Counted from the stretch's first letter, positions 1 to 10,217 are shown. The stretch: DNA of 64,000 nucleotides from Chthonomonas calidirosea (GCA_945882415.1 CAMCWC010000009.1:1-64000), one strand, 5' to 3'. The notes: generated by a model from the letters alone, not told the origin. Numbers and translations are program-made.

Positions 1-3000
1 CTTGTAACCGCGTTAGGCGCGGTTGCATTGCCTGACGCATTCTTGCGAAAGACGTTCATCAGCGATCGTGCGACCGACTCAACGGGCTTGACGATCGACG
101 ACGAGGGTATTTTGCCGCGACCAATATACAGCGCTCGACGGCCCACCGACATCTTCGCGATTCGGTTCGCAAAGTCCGGCGGCATTCTGAATCCGCTTCC
201 GTCACAGGCGTTCATCTTTGGTGGCGACGGTGAGGATCGGCTTGCAGGCTTTAGTATCAAGCCGTCTGAGAGTCCTGTTGCGGGAGACCCTGTTGAGTTT
301 ATTCTCGCGGGTAACAACGAGTTCGACATCCCGAACATCACAACCACTTGGAACGGCAACTCGAGCTACTTCGCTCGTTACCAGTACAACGGAACCTCCT
401 TCACGCTTCAATCGGCAACCTCTGGCTACTTCAGCGACAGTCGATCCACCGTCATCGGTGGCGCGGTCCTGGACGCGGAAGGCAGCATGTATATTGGCGG
501 AGCCGTCAATAATTCAGGGAACATAGACACTGCAATCAACCCAGTCTTCGTGACGACGCCAAATGCGTTCGAGGGCGGCAGACTTCTGCGCAACTCGGAT
601 ATGTTTGCTCGGAAGTACAGCACATCTGGAACATTGTTGTACTCAGTTCTCGTGGGTGGAAACAACTCTGAAGCAATTGGCGGCGTTGCCACGGATTGCA
701 CCGGGGCGACGTTCCCATCGGGCTCCTCAATTGCCATTGACTTGCAAGGAAATGCATATCTCGTTGGCCTGACGAACTCGTTCAACTACCCTCGAACACG
801 AGGAGTGTATGGTGAGGTCTTCAGTAACAACACGGTGATGGTAGCGACAAAGATCAACACCGATGGTTCCGCGATTTCCTACTCTACAAATTTGAGGACC
901 TCTGGCGGCCCTCGTGGTGGTTACTTGCTTCCCGCAGGAATCGCCGTCGACTTAGCTGGAAACGCTCACATCACTGGAAACCTGTACTCGTACTCGATCT
1001 TCCCGGAAAACAACAATGCAACTCCAGGGGACCCCAACGAACCAGTAGAAAACGGTATCGGGGCGATTCCTATCACTGGAGATGCACTTGACCCAGACAT
1101 TGAAATCCCAGAGCCAGGTGAGATCGCTAGTTCTGAAGCGTTCTACATGGTTCTGAACAACACTGCCACCGACCTGCTTTACTCCAGCTATATTGGTGGA
1201 TTGTTGGATGACGTCGTGGTCGGTCCGTATGTTGACGCCTTCGGTGACTCATGGATTGCGGGATACACCGATTCTTATCGAGAGTACACAGTCCGGAGCT
1301 CGACTGGGGTTCCGACAACGTATCGGACAAACGCATCGTTGCCGGCATCGTTGATCACACCGCTTGCTTTCAAGGCAAATCCTGACCAGGTCGGTGACTT
1401 TCAGGTCAGCGGGGTTTTGTATGGGGCGAGTAACCCGGATTATCCGGATGTGAACCCAGTCGGATTTGAAGATGGACCGCCGCGTCCGACGGTTTCGGCA
1501 TTCTTCCGAAGAGACGGATTTGCAATACGACAACGTGTCGCATTCCCGTCCGCGAGTTCACTCACTCTTGGGCCGAACACTATCCCTGGCGGACTCGGTG
1601 CAAACAGCATCGCGACCTTCACCCTCAGCGCAGCAGCGCCAGCTGGTGGAGCGGACGTCACCGTCACCCTCAACAACAGCGCGGTTGCCTCGTTTGCTAA
1701 CGGCGCCGACCAGACCACGCTGCAGTTCAACATTCCAGCAGGCCAGACCACCGCTACGTTCCCCGTCTTCTCCAAGCCGGTGAACCAGAACGCTACGGTC
1801 GACATTCGTGCAACCTATCTCGGTAGCTTCAAGATTGCTCGATTGAACGTGATCCCCTGGCTCCAGCAGCTCGGACTTACGCCAACCGACGTGGTCGGTG
1901 GCAATACGGTTAGCGGCCGAGTTACTTTGGCTGCGGCGGCACCGGCAAGCGGTGTGACCGTTGACCTCTTGACGGACAGTCCAAGCCTGATCAACTTCGG
2001 CACGGGCGTTACCACGGTAACGATCCCAGCCGGACAGCAGACCGGTAACTTCACGATCAATACGCTCGGAGTTGCGCAAACGCGATTCCCGACCGTAACC
2101 GCCTCGCTCCTCGGAGTGGGTCGAACCCAGTCGATCACGGTCCGACCGATCACCTTGTCTAGCCTCACCTTCGCTCCTTCGCGAGTCGCAGGTGGTGCCA
2201 CCACAACCGGTACGGTCGTCTTTAGCGGTCGAACTGGCGAACCATTCAATCTTCGAATTCGCTTGAACGCAGGAACCGGTGGATATCGATTCCGAGCTGA
2301 TGCGGCTTCGCCACAAGTTGGAGAACTGGTTCTTCCGATCCCAGCTGACACTACTTCGGCAACGTTCCTTCTGGACACGAAGTTTGAAGCCGTGAACACG
2401 CAACGAGTAGCGACCGCTCAGGTCCTTTCGACGACCGGTACGGCAGTTGGCACCCCAGCCAGCGGCACGATCTTTGTCGACGCGATCAACCTGACCGGAT
2501 TCTCGATTAATCCAACATCGATTCTCGGTGGAGGAACGGCACAGGCAACGGTCACGATCGGTGCACCGGCACCTCAGGGCGGCGTTACGATCAACCTTGA
2601 ATCGGCTAAGCCAGCGATTGCTCCAGTCCCAGCTTCGGTCAACATCGAGCCAGGACAGACTTCGGTTGTGTTCGACATTCCAACGAGCGTTGTGTTCGGA
2701 AACAACGAAGCGGTTGGATTCAAAGCTCGACGAGGAAGTCTCGTTCGATCGGCTTCCTTGAACGTTCTTGCCGGAGAATTTGGTCTCACCCTCGATCCAG
2801 CAACGGTAACGGGTGGAACTCAGAACTCGGTCGGAACTATCGACATCGGAAGCCCAGCCCCAGCGGGTGGTCTCGTGGTCCTCACGCGATCGTCCAACAC
2901 GGCGGCCGCGGTGGTTCCTAACTCGATCACGATTCCTGCCGGAGAGCAGATCGGTACCTTCCCGATCACCACGCGATCAGTAACGGACGAAACTCCGGTT

Positions 3001-3351
3001 ACGATCTCGGCAATCCTCGGAAAGATCACGGTTACGCGAACGCTCACCGTGAACACCACGAAGCTCTTGGGCTTCACCATCTCGCCGAACCAACTCCGAC
3101 CACTGCGAAATGCATTGGCGACTGTGGAACTGGCAACGCCGGCTCCAGCAGGCGGAGTTGTGGTGGACATCCAGCTGAACACAAGCCTCTTCGCCGTCTA
3201 TCCGACGACACTGAAGGTCACCGTTCCTGCTGGCCAGACGACCACGACCTTCAACCTCCAGGCGAAGGCACTGTCGATCAACACTCGAACCACGGTTCGA
3301 GCAACCGCAGGTGGTAGCACCATCGGCGTGATCGTAGACATCCGACGATAA
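1..3351 (+). CDS. Large secreted SBBP beta-propeller / Ig-like repeat protein (5' partial)
   Basis: The frame is open to the left edge of the window and its first residues (LVTALGAVALPDA) look like the end of a signal peptide, so the true start lies outside; 1116 residues are visible. The N-terminal half contains SBBP-type beta-propeller segments (for example AIDLQGNAYLVG near 733-771 and AVDLAGNAHITG near 946-981). From about 1561 to 3348 there are six tandem repeats of roughly 95-110 residues, each with a P-A-G-Q-T-T-x-T-F type turn and an (A)PAGG turn, probably Ig-like beta-sandwiches. Likely exported to the cell surface or released. No catalytic motif is visible. A strong terminator follows directly, so this gene ends its own transcript. 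The family is inferred; the role is unknown. Confidence 0.75.
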   Translation, partial: LVTALGAVALPDAFLRKTFISDRATDSTGLTIDDEGILPRPIYSARRPTDIFAIRFAKSGGILNPLPSQAFIFGGDGEDRLAGFSIKPSESPVAGDPVEFILAGNNEFDIPNITTTWNGNSSYFARYQYNGTSFTLQSATSGYFSDSRSTVIGGAVLDAEGSMYIGGAVNNSGNIDTAINPVFVTTPNAFEGGRLLRNSDMFARKYSTSGTLLYSVLVGGNNSEAIGGVATDCTGATFPSGSSIAIDLQGNAYLVGLTNSFNYPRTRGVYGEVFSNNTVMVATKINTDGSAISYSTNLRTSGGPRGGYLLPAGIAVDLAGNAHITGNLYSYSIFPENNNATPGDPNEPVENGIGAIPITGDALDPDIEIPEPGEIASSEAFYMVLNNTATDLLYSSYIGGLLDDVVVGPYVDAFGDSWIAGYTDSYREYTVRSSTGVPTTYRTNASLPASLITPLAFKANPDQVGDFQVSGVLYGASNPDYPDVNPVGFEDGPPRPTVSAFFRRDGFAIRQRVAFPSASSLTLGPNTIPGGLGANSIATFTLSAAAPAGGADVTVTLNNSAVASFANGADQTTLQFNIPAGQTTATFPVFSKPVNQNATVDIRATYLGSFKIARLNVIPWLQQLGLTPTDVVGGNTVSGRVTLAAAAPASGVTVDLLTDSPSLINFGTGVTTVTIPAGQQTGNFTINTLGVAQTRFPTVTASLLGVGRTQSITVRPITLSSLTFAPSRVAGGATTTGTVVFSGRTGEPFNLRIRLNAGTGGYRFRADAASPQVGELVLPIPADTTSATFLLDTKFEAVNTQRVATAQVLSTTGTAVGTPASGTIFVDAINLTGFSINPTSILGGGTAQATVTIGAPAPQGGVTINLESAKPAIAPVPASVNIEPGQTSVVFDIPTSVVFGNNEAVGFKARRGSLVRSASLNVLAGEFGLTLDPATVTGGTQNSVGTIDIGSPAPAGGLVVLTRSSNTAAAVVPNSITIPAGEQIGTFPITTRSVTDETPVTISAILGKITVTRTLTVNTTKLLGFTISPNQLRPLRNALATVELATPAPAGGVVVDIQLNTSLFAVYPTTLKVTVPAGQTTTTFNLQAKALSINTRTTVRATAGGSTIGVIVDIRR

Positions 3352-3364
3352 TCGTTCGGACCTT

Positions 3365-3400
3365 AGCCCCTCTCGGTGGAACAACCGAGAGGGGCTTTTC
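3365..3400 (+). terminator. Rho-independent terminator after the repeat protein
   Basis: A perfect 13-bp stem (3365-3377 with 3384-3396) around a 6-nt loop is followed by TTTTC. It lies 13 nt after the stop codon of the repeat protein and before the next small gene, so it separates the two transcripts. Confidence 0.9.
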
Positions 3401-3417
3401 GTTTATTCAGGTACAAA

Positions 3418-3609
3418 ATGAACGTGAGTCGAGTAGCAACAGGATTGTTCATTGGTATCGCGGTAGGGGCCGTCGGAACTTTGTTAGTTCGTCGCCTGCA
3501 AGAAGTCATCGCAAATCGCGATCCCGATTTGTTGCTGGACCGATTGGCTACCCAAGTTGACACCCTAGAGCAGCGGTTCAGCCGCGTCGAAGAAGGCCGC
3601 GCAAGCTGA
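3418..3609 (+). CDS. Small membrane-anchored coiled-coil protein, 63 aa
   Basis: This is a 63-residue protein with one N-terminal hydrophobic segment (about residues 6-25, GLFIGIAVGAVGTLLV) followed by a charged, probably helical tail (DRLATQVDTLEQRFSRVEE). The ATG at 3418 was chosen over an upstream in-frame GTG at 3376 because that codon sits inside the terminator hairpin. It ends 2 nt before the CrtI-like gene, so the two are probably cotranscribed. The arrangement resembles small YtxH-like or anchor proteins, but no family can be named. Confidence 0.6.
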   Translation: MNVSRVATGLFIGIAVGAVGTLLVRRLQEVIANRDPDLLLDRLATQVDTLEQRFSRVEEGRAS

Positions 3610-3611
3610 GC

Positions 3612-5045
3612 GTGCGTAAAGCCGTCGTCGTGCTTGGAGCGGGTGTAGGTGGCCTCAGCGCCGCTATCCACGCTCGCCTAAAGGGGCACGACGTGCTCGT
3701 GTTGGAGCAAAGGGAAGTACCCGGTGGCAAAGCAGCTTCGATCTCTACTCACGGATTTCGGCTGGATCCGGGCCCAAGTATCATCATCCTCCCAGAGGTC
3801 TATGAAGCGGTCTTTAAGGCCGCGGGCAGGAAGATGTCGGACTACCTCCAGTTCGTGCGGCTAGACCCGATCACACGCGTTTTCTTCGAAGGGCAAGAAG
3901 CCATCGATCTCCCTGGAGATCGGCAAGGGTGCGAGCGTTTGGTCAGCTCGTTCGGCGCGAAAGACGGCGAGAACTTCAAAGCCATGTTCGAGCGCTTTGA
4001 CAAGATCGTTCCCCTGGTTCACGAGACGATTTTTGACCACCCGATCGATCAGTGGTGGCAGTTCGCTTCGCCCAAGTTCATCAAGATGGGCCTCGGCATG
4101 AGCCTGCAGGGTAACTATCGCCAGCAGATCGATAAGTGGTTCGAGAGCCCGTTGTTCAGGGCATTCTTCTACGGTTTTCCGTCGTACAGCGGCCAGTCGC
4201 TCGACGGCACCGGCGCTGGAGCGCTCTTTATTCCGTACTTCATGATCGCCGGCGGTGTGTTCTATCCCGTCGGTGGAGTTGGACAAATCCCATCGGCCCT
4301 TTACAAGTTAGCCACCGAACTCGGAGTCGAGTTCCGCTTCAACACCAAAGTCACGAGACTGAACGTGACGAACGGCCAAGTCAAGTCCGCGACTCTCGAA
4401 AGTGGGGAGCAGGTTGAGTTTCAAACGCTGATCTCGAACCTAGATCGGACCACCGTTCAAGGCATGCTTGGAACGCCGTCAAGCAATGCCCCGTCGTTCA
4501 GCTACTTTACGCTTCACTACGGGCTCCCGCGCACATTCCCTGACCTCAAGCATCACTCGCTCTTCATTCCGAAGAACTACGTACAAAGTTTTGAGGACCT
4601 GTACGACGCCCGGAATTTTCCTGGCGAGCCCATCGTGTACGTGAACGAAACCACGGAGCTGGATCCAGAGGGCGCTCCTCCGGGAACGAGCAATTTCTTC
4701 GCCGTCGTAACCTGTCCGGCAGAAGAGCAGCATCTCGACTGGAAGACGTTACAATCTAAAGCCAAGGGCCAAACCAGGTCCGTTCTTAAAAAGTTTGGAA
4801 TCGACCTGTCTGAACCCATCTTCGAGCGCGTACAAACGCCGATGACCTTCCGAGAGCGAGACGGAAACTATCGAGGATCGCTGTACGGGGAAGACGAAAA
4901 GCACCGGCCTTTCAAAGGGATGCTCCCCCATCCAAACCGTGATCCCAAGATCAAGAATCTGATCTATTGCGGTGGAAGCGTGCAGCCCGGAGCCGGGCTG
5001 CCGATGGTAACGCTCGGCGGCAAATTCGCCGCCAACCTCATTTAG
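3612..5045 (+). CDS. CrtI-type phytoene desaturase / FAD-dependent oxidoreductase
   Basis: The protein has 477 residues and a GTG start. The N-terminus has the dinucleotide-binding motif [10 protein letters not shown], then an acidic residue after the second strand (VLEQ) and the GGKAAS plus FRLDPGPS signatures of the CrtI/phytoene desaturase family. The C-terminus carries the second FAD signature, [20 protein letters not shown]. Family members dehydrogenate or isomerise carotenoid precursors, or act as related amine-oxidase-fold enzymes. No crtB or other carotenoid gene is adjacent, so the substrate is uncertain. Its stop overlaps that of the convergent gpmA gene (shared TTAG at 5042-5045). 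Confidence 0.75.
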   Translation: MRKAVVVLGAGVGGLSAAIHARLKGHDVLVLEQREVPGGKAASISTHGFRLDPGPSIIILPEVYEAVFKAAGRKMSDYLQFVRLDPITRVFFEGQEAIDLPGDRQGCERLVSSFGAKDGENFKAMFERFDKIVPLVHETIFDHPIDQWWQFASPKFIKMGLGMSLQGNYRQQIDKWFESPLFRAFFYGFPSYSGQSLDGTGAGALFIPYFMIAGGVFYPVGGVGQIPSALYKLATELGVEFRFNTKVTRLNVTNGQVKSATLESGEQVEFQTLISNLDRTTVQGMLGTPSSNAPSFSYFTLHYGLPRTFPDLKHHSLFIPKNYVQSFEDLYDARNFPGEPIVYVNETTELDPEGAPPGTSNFFAVVTCPAEEQHLDWKTLQSKAKGQTRSVLKKFGIDLSEPIFERVQTPMTFRERDGNYRGSLYGEDEKHRPFKGMLPHPNRDPKIKNLIYCGGSVQPGAGLPMVTLGGKFAANLI

Positions 5046-5644
5046 AGGATTTCTTTTCCGAGCACTTCGCCTTCGTTGCTCAGGTCATAAACGACCGGAA
5101 CGGCGGTACCTAGATTTAGGTTCAGAACTTCTTCTTGAGTGAGGTTGTCGAGCTTCATCACGATGCTGCGATTGCTGTTTCCGTGGGCAACCACAAGAAC
5201 GTCCTTGCCCTGAGCAATGTCACCGAGGATGCATCGCTCGAAGAACGGGAGCGTTCGAGCCGCGGTCATTTCGAGGCTCTCACCGTTTGGCGGTGGAACG
5301 TTGTAGCTTCGTCGCCAAATGTGGACCTGCTCCTCGCCGTATTGCTCGGCGGTTCGCTTTTTGTTGAGGCCCTGGAGGTCTCCGTAATGGCGCTCGTTTA
5401 GCGCTTCGTCCTTGATAATCGGCACTTGCTTGCCGGTCGCTTCCAAAATCAGCGCCAACGTGTTTTGAGCTCGAGCAAGGTTGCTCGTGTATGCCACGTC
5501 AATGGAGTACTCGGCCAGCTTGACGCCTGCCTTAGAGGCTTCTTCGCGACCCTGCGCGGTCAACGGCACGTCTACCCAGCCGGTAAAGCGGTCTTCAAGA
5601 TTCCAGAGTGACTGACCGTGTCGAACGAGAATGAGCTTTGGCAT
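5042..5644 (-). CDS. gpmA: 2,3-bisphosphoglycerate-dependent phosphoglycerate mutase
   Basis: The enzyme interconverts 3- and 2-phosphoglycerate in glycolysis. The N-terminal [18 protein letters not shown] motif carries the phosphorylated His; ERHYGDLQG and the second catalytic His in [10 protein letters not shown] are also present. With the ATG at 5644 the protein is 200 aa, short but normal for small GpmA forms. An upstream in-frame ATG at 5674 would add ten residues ([10 protein letters not shown]) that do not resemble the family, so 5644 is preferred. The gene converges on the CrtI-like gene with overlapping stop codons. Confidence 0.9.
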   Translation of the reverse strand: MPKLILVRHGQSLWNLEDRFTGWVDVPLTAQGREEASKAGVKLAEYSIDVAYTSNLARAQNTLALILEATGKQVPIIKDEALNERHYGDLQGLNKKRTAEQYGEEQVHIWRRSYNVPPPNGESLEMTAARTLPFFERCILGDIAQGKDVLVVAHGNSNRSIVMKLDNLTQEEVLNLNLGTAVPVVYDLSNEGEVLGKEIL

Positions 5645-5676
5645 CGAACAAATTTTACTCGTACCCATCTTCACCG

Positions 5677-6084
5677 CTACGCGGCGCGAAAGAAGGCGAT
5701 CATGTCGGTCTCAGGCCAGACAATGCCGTCTTCCTCGGCCAGTGCCCGCAACTGTCCTCGGTGGTACTGACCGTGAAACACGACATGGCGGAGAATCTGG
5801 TGCAGGGGTTGGCGGAAAGTGTCGCCGCGGAGGTTCCGATACTCGAGCTCGTGGGCCAGATCAGATTCCAGAACAAAGGCGATGTATCGCGCGTCAAGCT
5901 CGATCTCTCGAACATCGTGAGGTTCTCCGGTCATACGCTCAAGCCAAATGCGCTTCGCGTTGGTCATATGACCTCGCGTTTCGTTTGCCCGTGGGTTGGA
6001 CCATTCCAGGAGCGTCTTGTCCCAAAGGTCGTTCGCCCACTGATCGTATCTCAGCCCGTCGAGAATCGCATCCTTGACCGTCAT
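5677..6084 (-). CDS. DinB/YfiT-family putative metal-dependent protein
   Basis: This 135-residue helical protein opens with a DinB-like helix ([17 protein letters not shown]) and has His39 in the second helix plus His104 and His108 in [13 protein letters not shown], matching the three-His metal site of the DinB four-helix bundle. Family members include damage-inducible proteins and bacillithiol or mycothiol transferases; the actual substrate cannot be told. It lies between gpmA and the EEP nuclease gene, all on the minus strand. Confidence 0.8.
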   Translation of the reverse strand: MTVKDAILDGLRYDQWANDLWDKTLLEWSNPRANETRGHMTNAKRIWLERMTGEPHDVREIELDARYIAFVLESDLAHELEYRNLRGDTFRQPLHQILRHVVFHGQYHRGQLRALAEEDGIVWPETDMIAFFRAA

Positions 6085-6107
6085 AGATTCATTTAACCCA
6101 GCTAGGA

Positions 6108-6848
6108 CTATCCCAAGAACCGATACGTGGCGACTACGGGATAGTGATCGGAGTGTGGTACCCGGGGCGAATCGGCATCAAGTAACTCAAAGTGCGGCGC
6201 AGCAAAAATGTAGTCGATCTGGTCCGTCCCTTCGCCAAAGTTCCAACCGTGGAAAGTCGCCTTTCCAGCCAAATCGGCCTGCGCGAGTGCATCTTTGCCA
6301 AGCTTGAAGAGCGGCTTTAGGTTTGGATTGCTCGGAGCCATGTTGAAGTCGCCAAGAGCCAAGAAGGAAAGTTGGTAAGGCTCCAGAAACTCGGTCAGGG
6401 CGAGGACGCTCTTTCGCCGACTCTCGTCCGATTCGTGGTCCAGATGTGAGTTGGTCACCACAATCTGACCTGCCGGATGGTCGATCTTCACCCAGCTCGT
6501 AATGCGAGTGATTCGGTTGCCCCAGTGCATGCTGTTCGGCACGGTAGGGGTATCCGAAAACCAGAACGTGCCCGAGGCGGTCGCTTTGAGACTGGCGCGG
6601 ATGTAGATTGCGCAATGCTCGCCCTTAGACTTGCCGTCTTCTCGACCGACTCCATACCGTTGGTAGCCCGGGAGCGCTTTCTCCAGAGCCTCGACCTGAT
6701 CGGGCAGCGCCTCCTGAATCCCGACGATGTCGGCGTCTAACTCGGCAACGTAGTCACACAACCGTTTTGCCCGAAACGGCCAAGAATTGGGCCCATCGTT
6801 TCCGGCGGAAAGACGAATGTTGTAAGTCACGACCTTGAGTGACGGCAT
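6108..6848 (-). CDS. Endonuclease/exonuclease/phosphatase (EEP) family protein
   Basis: A 246-residue protein with the full set of EEP motifs in order: VVTYNIRLS, IQEA (Glu46, metal ligand), NSHLDHES, LGDFNMAPS and a C-terminal HSDHYPVV. This fold hydrolyses phosphodiesters in nucleic acids, inositol phosphates or sphingomyelin-like substrates. There is no signal peptide, so it probably acts in the cytoplasm. The substrate is undetermined; homologous single-domain proteins are usually annotated simply as EEP family hydrolases. Confidence 0.8.
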   Translation of the reverse strand: MPSLKVVTYNIRLSAGNDGPNSWPFRAKRLCDYVAELDADIVGIQEALPDQVEALEKALPGYQRYGVGREDGKSKGEHCAIYIRASLKATASGTFWFSDTPTVPNSMHWGNRITRITSWVKIDHPAGQIVVTNSHLDHESDESRRKSVLALTEFLEPYQLSFLALGDFNMAPSNPNLKPLFKLGKDALAQADLAGKATFHGWNFGEGTDQIDYIFAAPHFELLDADSPRVPHSDHYPVVATYRFLG

Positions 6849-6877
6849 GTTGAAGTATGGATGCGTAGAATCGCTCC

Positions 6878-7183
6878 ATGGTTCGCAAAGTTGCGCTACT
6901 CAACGGATTTCGAGAATCCACCCCGTTTACGCTGGATATTGAGCTCGACGGAGATACGGCCACGCTCCACATTGATCAAGACTTCGCTGGCAGAAAGGTA
7001 GAAGAAGAACTCCCCCTCGCCGTCTTGAACGACCTCGCCATAGGTGCACCGCAGAAGAACGATGATCTGCTGGGCTTGACGTTTGAGACCACCGAAACAG
7101 AGGTTCATGGCCTCATCGGTGTCGGCAGTGGGAACGAGCGTTTCATTCTTTCGAAGTCCGAACTGGCCGAAGCACTCAAATGA
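6878..7183 (+). CDS. Hypothetical protein, 101 aa
   Basis: A 101-residue soluble, acidic protein with no recognised family. It is predicted to be mostly beta-strand (FTLDIELDGDTATLHIDQDF) with a short C-terminal helix (SKSELAEAL). It is transcribed divergently from the EEP gene, 29 nt away. Its stop codon overlaps the poly-U tract of the terminator serving the opposite-strand prepilin operon. Continuous frame and amino-acid composition support a real gene; the function is unknown. Confidence 0.6.
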   Translation: MVRKVALLNGFRESTPFTLDIELDGDTATLHIDQDFAGRKVEEELPLAVLNDLAIGAPQKNDDLLGLTFETTETEVHGLIGVGSGNERFILSKSELAEALK

Positions 7184-7217
7184 AAAATGGCCCCCGATCC
7201 GCTGGATCGGGGGCCAT
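7183..7217 (-). terminator. Rho-independent terminator of the prepilin-like operon
   Basis: A 14-bp perfect stem (7187-7200 with 7204-7217, loop GCT) is followed on the minus strand by TTTTT (7187-7183). It lies 13 nt past the stop of the 85-aa gene. On the plus strand the stem is followed by CGACAAAAAGG with no T-run, so it is efficient mainly for leftward transcription. Confidence 0.88.
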
Positions 7218-7230
7218 CGACAAAAAGGAA

Positions 7231-7488
7231 TTACTCCTTTCCGCCGCCTGCGCCGGTCAAGTCGCCGCCGAGGTCTTTTTCACCCGCTGGTGCAGGTGTT
7301 GCCGCGCCCGCTTGCGCTTGAGATTCAAGCGCAAGCTCTTTTTCCGACTTGTGGCCTTCGGGCATTTTGGTCACGTTGTCGATGACCATTTTGTCCCCTT
7401 GGCTCATGTTATAAGCGCTGAATGCAGCCGCGCCAACCGCGAGCACGATGATCGCAACTAGTCCAGCTTTCTTCGCGTTTTCGTTCAT
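7231..7488 (-). CDS. Small membrane protein, partner of prepilin-like protein
   Basis: The protein has 85 residues with one N-terminal hydrophobic helix (about residues 9-26, GLVAIIVLAVGAAAFSAY) and a low-complexity tail rich in Gly, Ala and Glu. Its start codon overlaps the stop of the prepilin-like gene by 1 nt (TGATG), which implies translational coupling. Short single-pass proteins beside H-X9-DG prepilin-like genes recur in related genomes as far as I recall, but no function is established. Confidence 0.65.
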   Translation of the reverse strand: MNENAKKAGLVAIIVLAVGAAAFSAYNMSQGDKMVIDNVTKMPEGHKSEKELALESQAQAGAATPAPAGEKDLGGDLTGAGGGKE

Positions 7489-8381
7489 CAGTTCTTGTAG
7501 CGCTCATCCCAGTGGATGAGGTTTCGCGCGTTGTTAGCAATGGCGTCAGCTGGGTTAGATGCCCACCGAGCGTCCATGATCCCGTTTCGGTTCATCGACT
7601 TGCTGTGACCATCGGCGAATCCGAAGTTCGTGTTTCCGCCGTAGTTACCAAGGGAGATGGCATCCTGGGTGTTGCACCAAGCGCCTGGGATCGAGTTGAC
7701 CCTTGGCCAAAGTGCGTGTCCGGCAACGCCGGGCGTTCCAGGAGCAAAGGCGTACTCGCGCTGGTCGTTTCGATGCTGCATCAGACCGTTCCAGTAGGTC
7801 CAGGAAACGTAGCTTGGGATCAAAAAGATCGTGGCTCCAACGTTACCGACCGAAGTTCCAGAGCGAGAGGAGGAGGCTGAGGTGCTGGAGGTCGTTCCAG
7901 CGGCCCCGGTGCTGTCCCAGCCCGAGAGTCCAAACGCGTATGGGCGGCTTGCTAGCGTGCTGTGGTACGTGAAGACGTAGCTAACGACTCCGCCAGTGGC
8001 ATGGTTTTCGTTCGTCGAATAGCCGGTCGAATTGGCATCGCACCGACCCATCGTGTCGTTTGGTGAGCGCCACATGGCTTTGTTCTTGATATACGGATTG
8101 ACCATGATGTGGCCGCTGTTGATCTGCGGTCCGGTCACGTTGGCTGTCCAGAAGGTCTGGCCGTTTCGGAGCATCGGGTAGATGTCGTCAAAGTCGCCCA
8201 TGTACATCTGCGTTGCAAGCAGAATCTGCTTGTTGTTGCTGAGGTCTTGAGTCTTCTTCGCGGCTTCCTTAGCCTGTGCGAATACGGGGAAGAGGATTGC
8301 CGCCAAGATAGCGATGATGGCGATGACAACGAGGAGCTCGATGAGCGTAAAGCCCTTTCGATTGAGGTGAGTGCGTGCCAT
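7488..8381 (-). CDS. Prepilin-type N-terminal cleavage/methylation protein (DUF1559-like)
   Basis: The 297-residue protein begins with a short basic leader ([10 protein letters not shown]) and the type III signal [16 protein letters not shown], whose Glu5 after the cleavage Gly is typical of prepilins and pseudopilins. The body contains FADGHS near the C-terminus, as in the H-X9-DG-CTERM / DUF1559 group common in Planctomycetes and Armatimonadota. These are probably processed by a prepilin peptidase and exported as minor-pilin-like surface proteins. The ATG at 8381 fits the leader exactly. A second member of the family is at 24427-25194. Confidence 0.85.
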   Translation of the reverse strand: MARTHLNRKGFTLIELLVVIAIIAILAAILFPVFAQAKEAAKKTQDLSNNKQILLATQMYMGDFDDIYPMLRNGQTFWTANVTGPQINSGHIMVNPYIKNKAMWRSPNDTMGRCDANSTGYSTNENHATGGVVSYVFTYHSTLASRPYAFGLSGWDSTGAAGTTSSTSASSSRSGTSVGNVGATIFLIPSYVSWTYWNGLMQHRNDQREYAFAPGTPGVAGHALWPRVNSIPGAWCNTQDAISLGNYGGNTNFGFADGHSKSMNRNGIMDARWASNPADAIANNARNLIHWDERYKN

Positions 8382-8429
8382 AAAAAAGTCCAGCCCCGGT
8401 AATGCGAAGACATCACTGGTTGCCTAACC

Positions 8430-8435
8430 AATATA
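8430..8435 (-). promoter_or_regulatory. Candidate -10 box of the prepilin-like operon
   Basis: On the minus strand the sequence TATATT, preceded by TTG, lies about 50 nt upstream of the ATG at 8381. No good -35 box is visible. A small inverted repeat (TGGTT-AGGC-AACCA) follows in the leader. Weak evidence. Confidence 0.35.
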
Positions 8436-8455
8436 CAACTCCTTTTGGTTTTCTG

Positions 8456-9025
8456 CTAATTTCGCTTTGGAAAGAAGGCGTTTTCGACGTCGGTGACTTC
8501 GGAAAGTTCGCCTTGCTCAAGATTTGATAGGTCAATGGGCCCAATGGCCCAGCGAAAAAGCCGAAGCGTAGGAAGTCCAACCGCCGCCGTCATCCGGCGA
8601 ACTTGCCGATTCCGGCCTTCGGTGATTCTCAACTCGATCCAACTCGTTGGAATGTTCGCGCGAAACCTAACGGGCACTGGCCGTGGAGGAATGGTTGGAG
8701 GTTCTTCAAGCAGCCGGGCTTTTGCCGGACGCGTTCGCCCGTCCTTCAGCTCGACCCCGGTCCGTAACTGTGCGAGTTGATCGGCTGATGGAATCCCCTC
8801 CACTTGAACCCAGTACGTTTTCTCGTGCGCATATTTTGGGCTTGTGAGCCAGGCATTCAAAGCACCGTCAGAAGTGAGAATCAGGAGTCCCTCGCTATCA
8901 AAGTCGAGCCGACCCGCGGCATAGACGCCCGGGACCTTCACATAATCGGCGAGCGTTGGTCGACCTTCCGGATCGGTGAATTGACAGAGAACCCCGTAGG
9001 GTTTCCAAAACCGGAAGGTCGGCAC
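8456..9025 (-). CDS. RsuA/RluE-family rRNA pseudouridine synthase
   Basis: A 189-residue protein with the pseudouridine synthase catalytic motif [18 protein letters not shown] (catalytic Asp in GRLD) and the C-terminal [10 protein letters not shown] motif. It starts with [11 protein letters not shown], lacks the N-terminal S4 domain and is short, which is the RluE architecture; E. coli RluE modifies U2457 of 23S rRNA. Assignment to RluE rather than RluF or RsuA is by length and is not certain. It sits 4 nt upstream of the acyl-CoA dehydrogenase stop, in the same orientation. Confidence 0.82.
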   Translation of the reverse strand: MPTFRFWKPYGVLCQFTDPEGRPTLADYVKVPGVYAAGRLDFDSEGLLILTSDGALNAWLTSPKYAHEKTYWVQVEGIPSADQLAQLRTGVELKDGRTRPAKARLLEEPPTIPPRPVPVRFRANIPTSWIELRITEGRNRQVRRMTAAVGLPTLRLFRWAIGPIDLSNLEQGELSEVTDVENAFFPKRN

Positions 9026-9029
9026 GGCG

Positions 9030-10217
9030 TTAGCTCGGCCAGGTCGGCAAGGTTCGCGCCAGCGGTTTGTCGGATCGATAGCCCAACTCGTACTCGGCCT
9101 GCATCAGGGTGTGAATTTCGTGGGTGCCTTCGTAAATCATCGCACCGCGGCTGTTTCGGAAGTACCGCTCGACCGGGAAGTCATCGATGAAACCGTAAGC
9201 ACCGTGAATCTCAACCGCTTTATTTGCGGCATCGAAGGCTCGCTCACAATTGGTCCACTTGGCCATGCTGCACTCTCGGGTGTGGCGGAGGCCTTCGTTT
9301 TTCATCCAGCCCACTTGGTAGTAAAGGAGACGTCCGATATCACGGCCCTGGACCATGCTGGCAATCATCTGCTGAACCAACTGCTTCTTAGCAATCGGTT
9401 CGCCCTGCACGGTTCGGTCCTTGGCGTATCGGGTGCAAGCATCCAGACAAGCCGTGATGATGCCGACAGCGCCAGCGGCGACGGTGTAGCGACCATGATC
9501 CAGCGCCGACATCGCGACTTTGAATCCGTCTCCCTCTTCGCCGATTCGGCAGTCCGCCGAAATTCGCATGTCTTCGAAAAAGATCTCGCCGGTGTTGCCG
9601 GCGCGGACGCCGAGCTTGCCGTGCAGCGCGCGGCTGCTAAAGCCAGGCGTATTCCGGTCAACGATGAAAGCGGCATAAGGTGCCTTCGCATCTGAACCCG
9701 AAAGCCGCGTGATCAAAAGGAACTGGTCGGCATAGTCGGCCAACGAAATCCAAGTCTTTTGGCCGTTGATCACGTAGCTATCGCCGTCTTTTACGGCAGT
9801 CGTTGAAATGTTTGCCGCGTCCGATCCTGCGTTGGGCTCGGTAAGTCCGAAGGCGCCGATCAACTTTCCGCTTGCGAGACCAGGTAGCCAGCGCTGCTTC
9901 TGCTCTTCGGTGCCCCATTGCAGCAAGGTCAGCGCATGAAGGCCACTGTGGACCGACATAACGACTCGTGCGGTGGTGTCTGCTCGCTCAAGCTCTTCGC
10001 AAACGAGTCCGAGCGAAATGTAATCGGTTCCGGAGCCACCGTATGCCTCCGGAATGGAGACGCCAAGAATGCCGGCGTCTCCCATTTTCTCAAGCATGGC
10101 GCGATCTGATTTCGCTTCTCGATCTCGGGCGGTCACGTCAGGGACAACTTCCTGCTGTCCAAACTTGTAAGCCATTTCCCGGATCAGTTCATGCTCAGCG
10201 GTGAGTCGAAAATCCAT
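9030..10217 (-). CDS. Acyl-CoA dehydrogenase
   Basis: A 395-residue FAD-dependent dehydrogenase that forms the alpha-beta double bond of acyl-CoA esters. Signatures visible are [18 protein letters not shown] (FAD/substrate loop), the FEDMRISAD middle beta domain and the C-terminal [16 protein letters not shown], with the usual catalytic Glu region. The start at 10217 ([16 protein letters not shown]) is favoured over the ATG at 10241 because it begins exactly where family members begin. Chain-length preference cannot be deduced. It is divergent from the BNR-repeat gene across a 78-nt gap. Confidence 0.88.
   Translation of the reverse strand: MDFRLTAEHELIREMAYKFGQQEVVPDVTARDREAKSDRAMLEKMGDAGILGVSIPEAYGGSGTDYISLGLVCEELERADTTARVVMSVHSGLHALTLLQWGTEEQKQRWLPGLASGKLIGAFGLTEPNAGSDAANISTTAVKDGDSYVINGQKTWISLADYADQFLLITRLSGSDAKAPYAAFIVDRNTPGFSSRALHGKLGVRAGNTGEIFFEDMRISADCRIGEEGDGFKVAMSALDHGRYTVAAGAVGIITACLDACTRYAKDRTVQGEPIAKKQLVQQMIASMVQGRDIGRLLYYQVGWMKNEGLRHTRECSMAKWTNCERAFDAANKAVEIHGAYGFIDDFPVERYFRNSRGAMIYEGTHEIHTLMQAEYELGYRSDKPLARTLPTWPS

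Noticed and set aside
4983-5001. Strong inverted repeat GCAGCCCGG/CCGGGCTGC
   Set aside because: It encodes the conserved PGAGLP motif of the CrtI-like protein and has no T-run on either strand.
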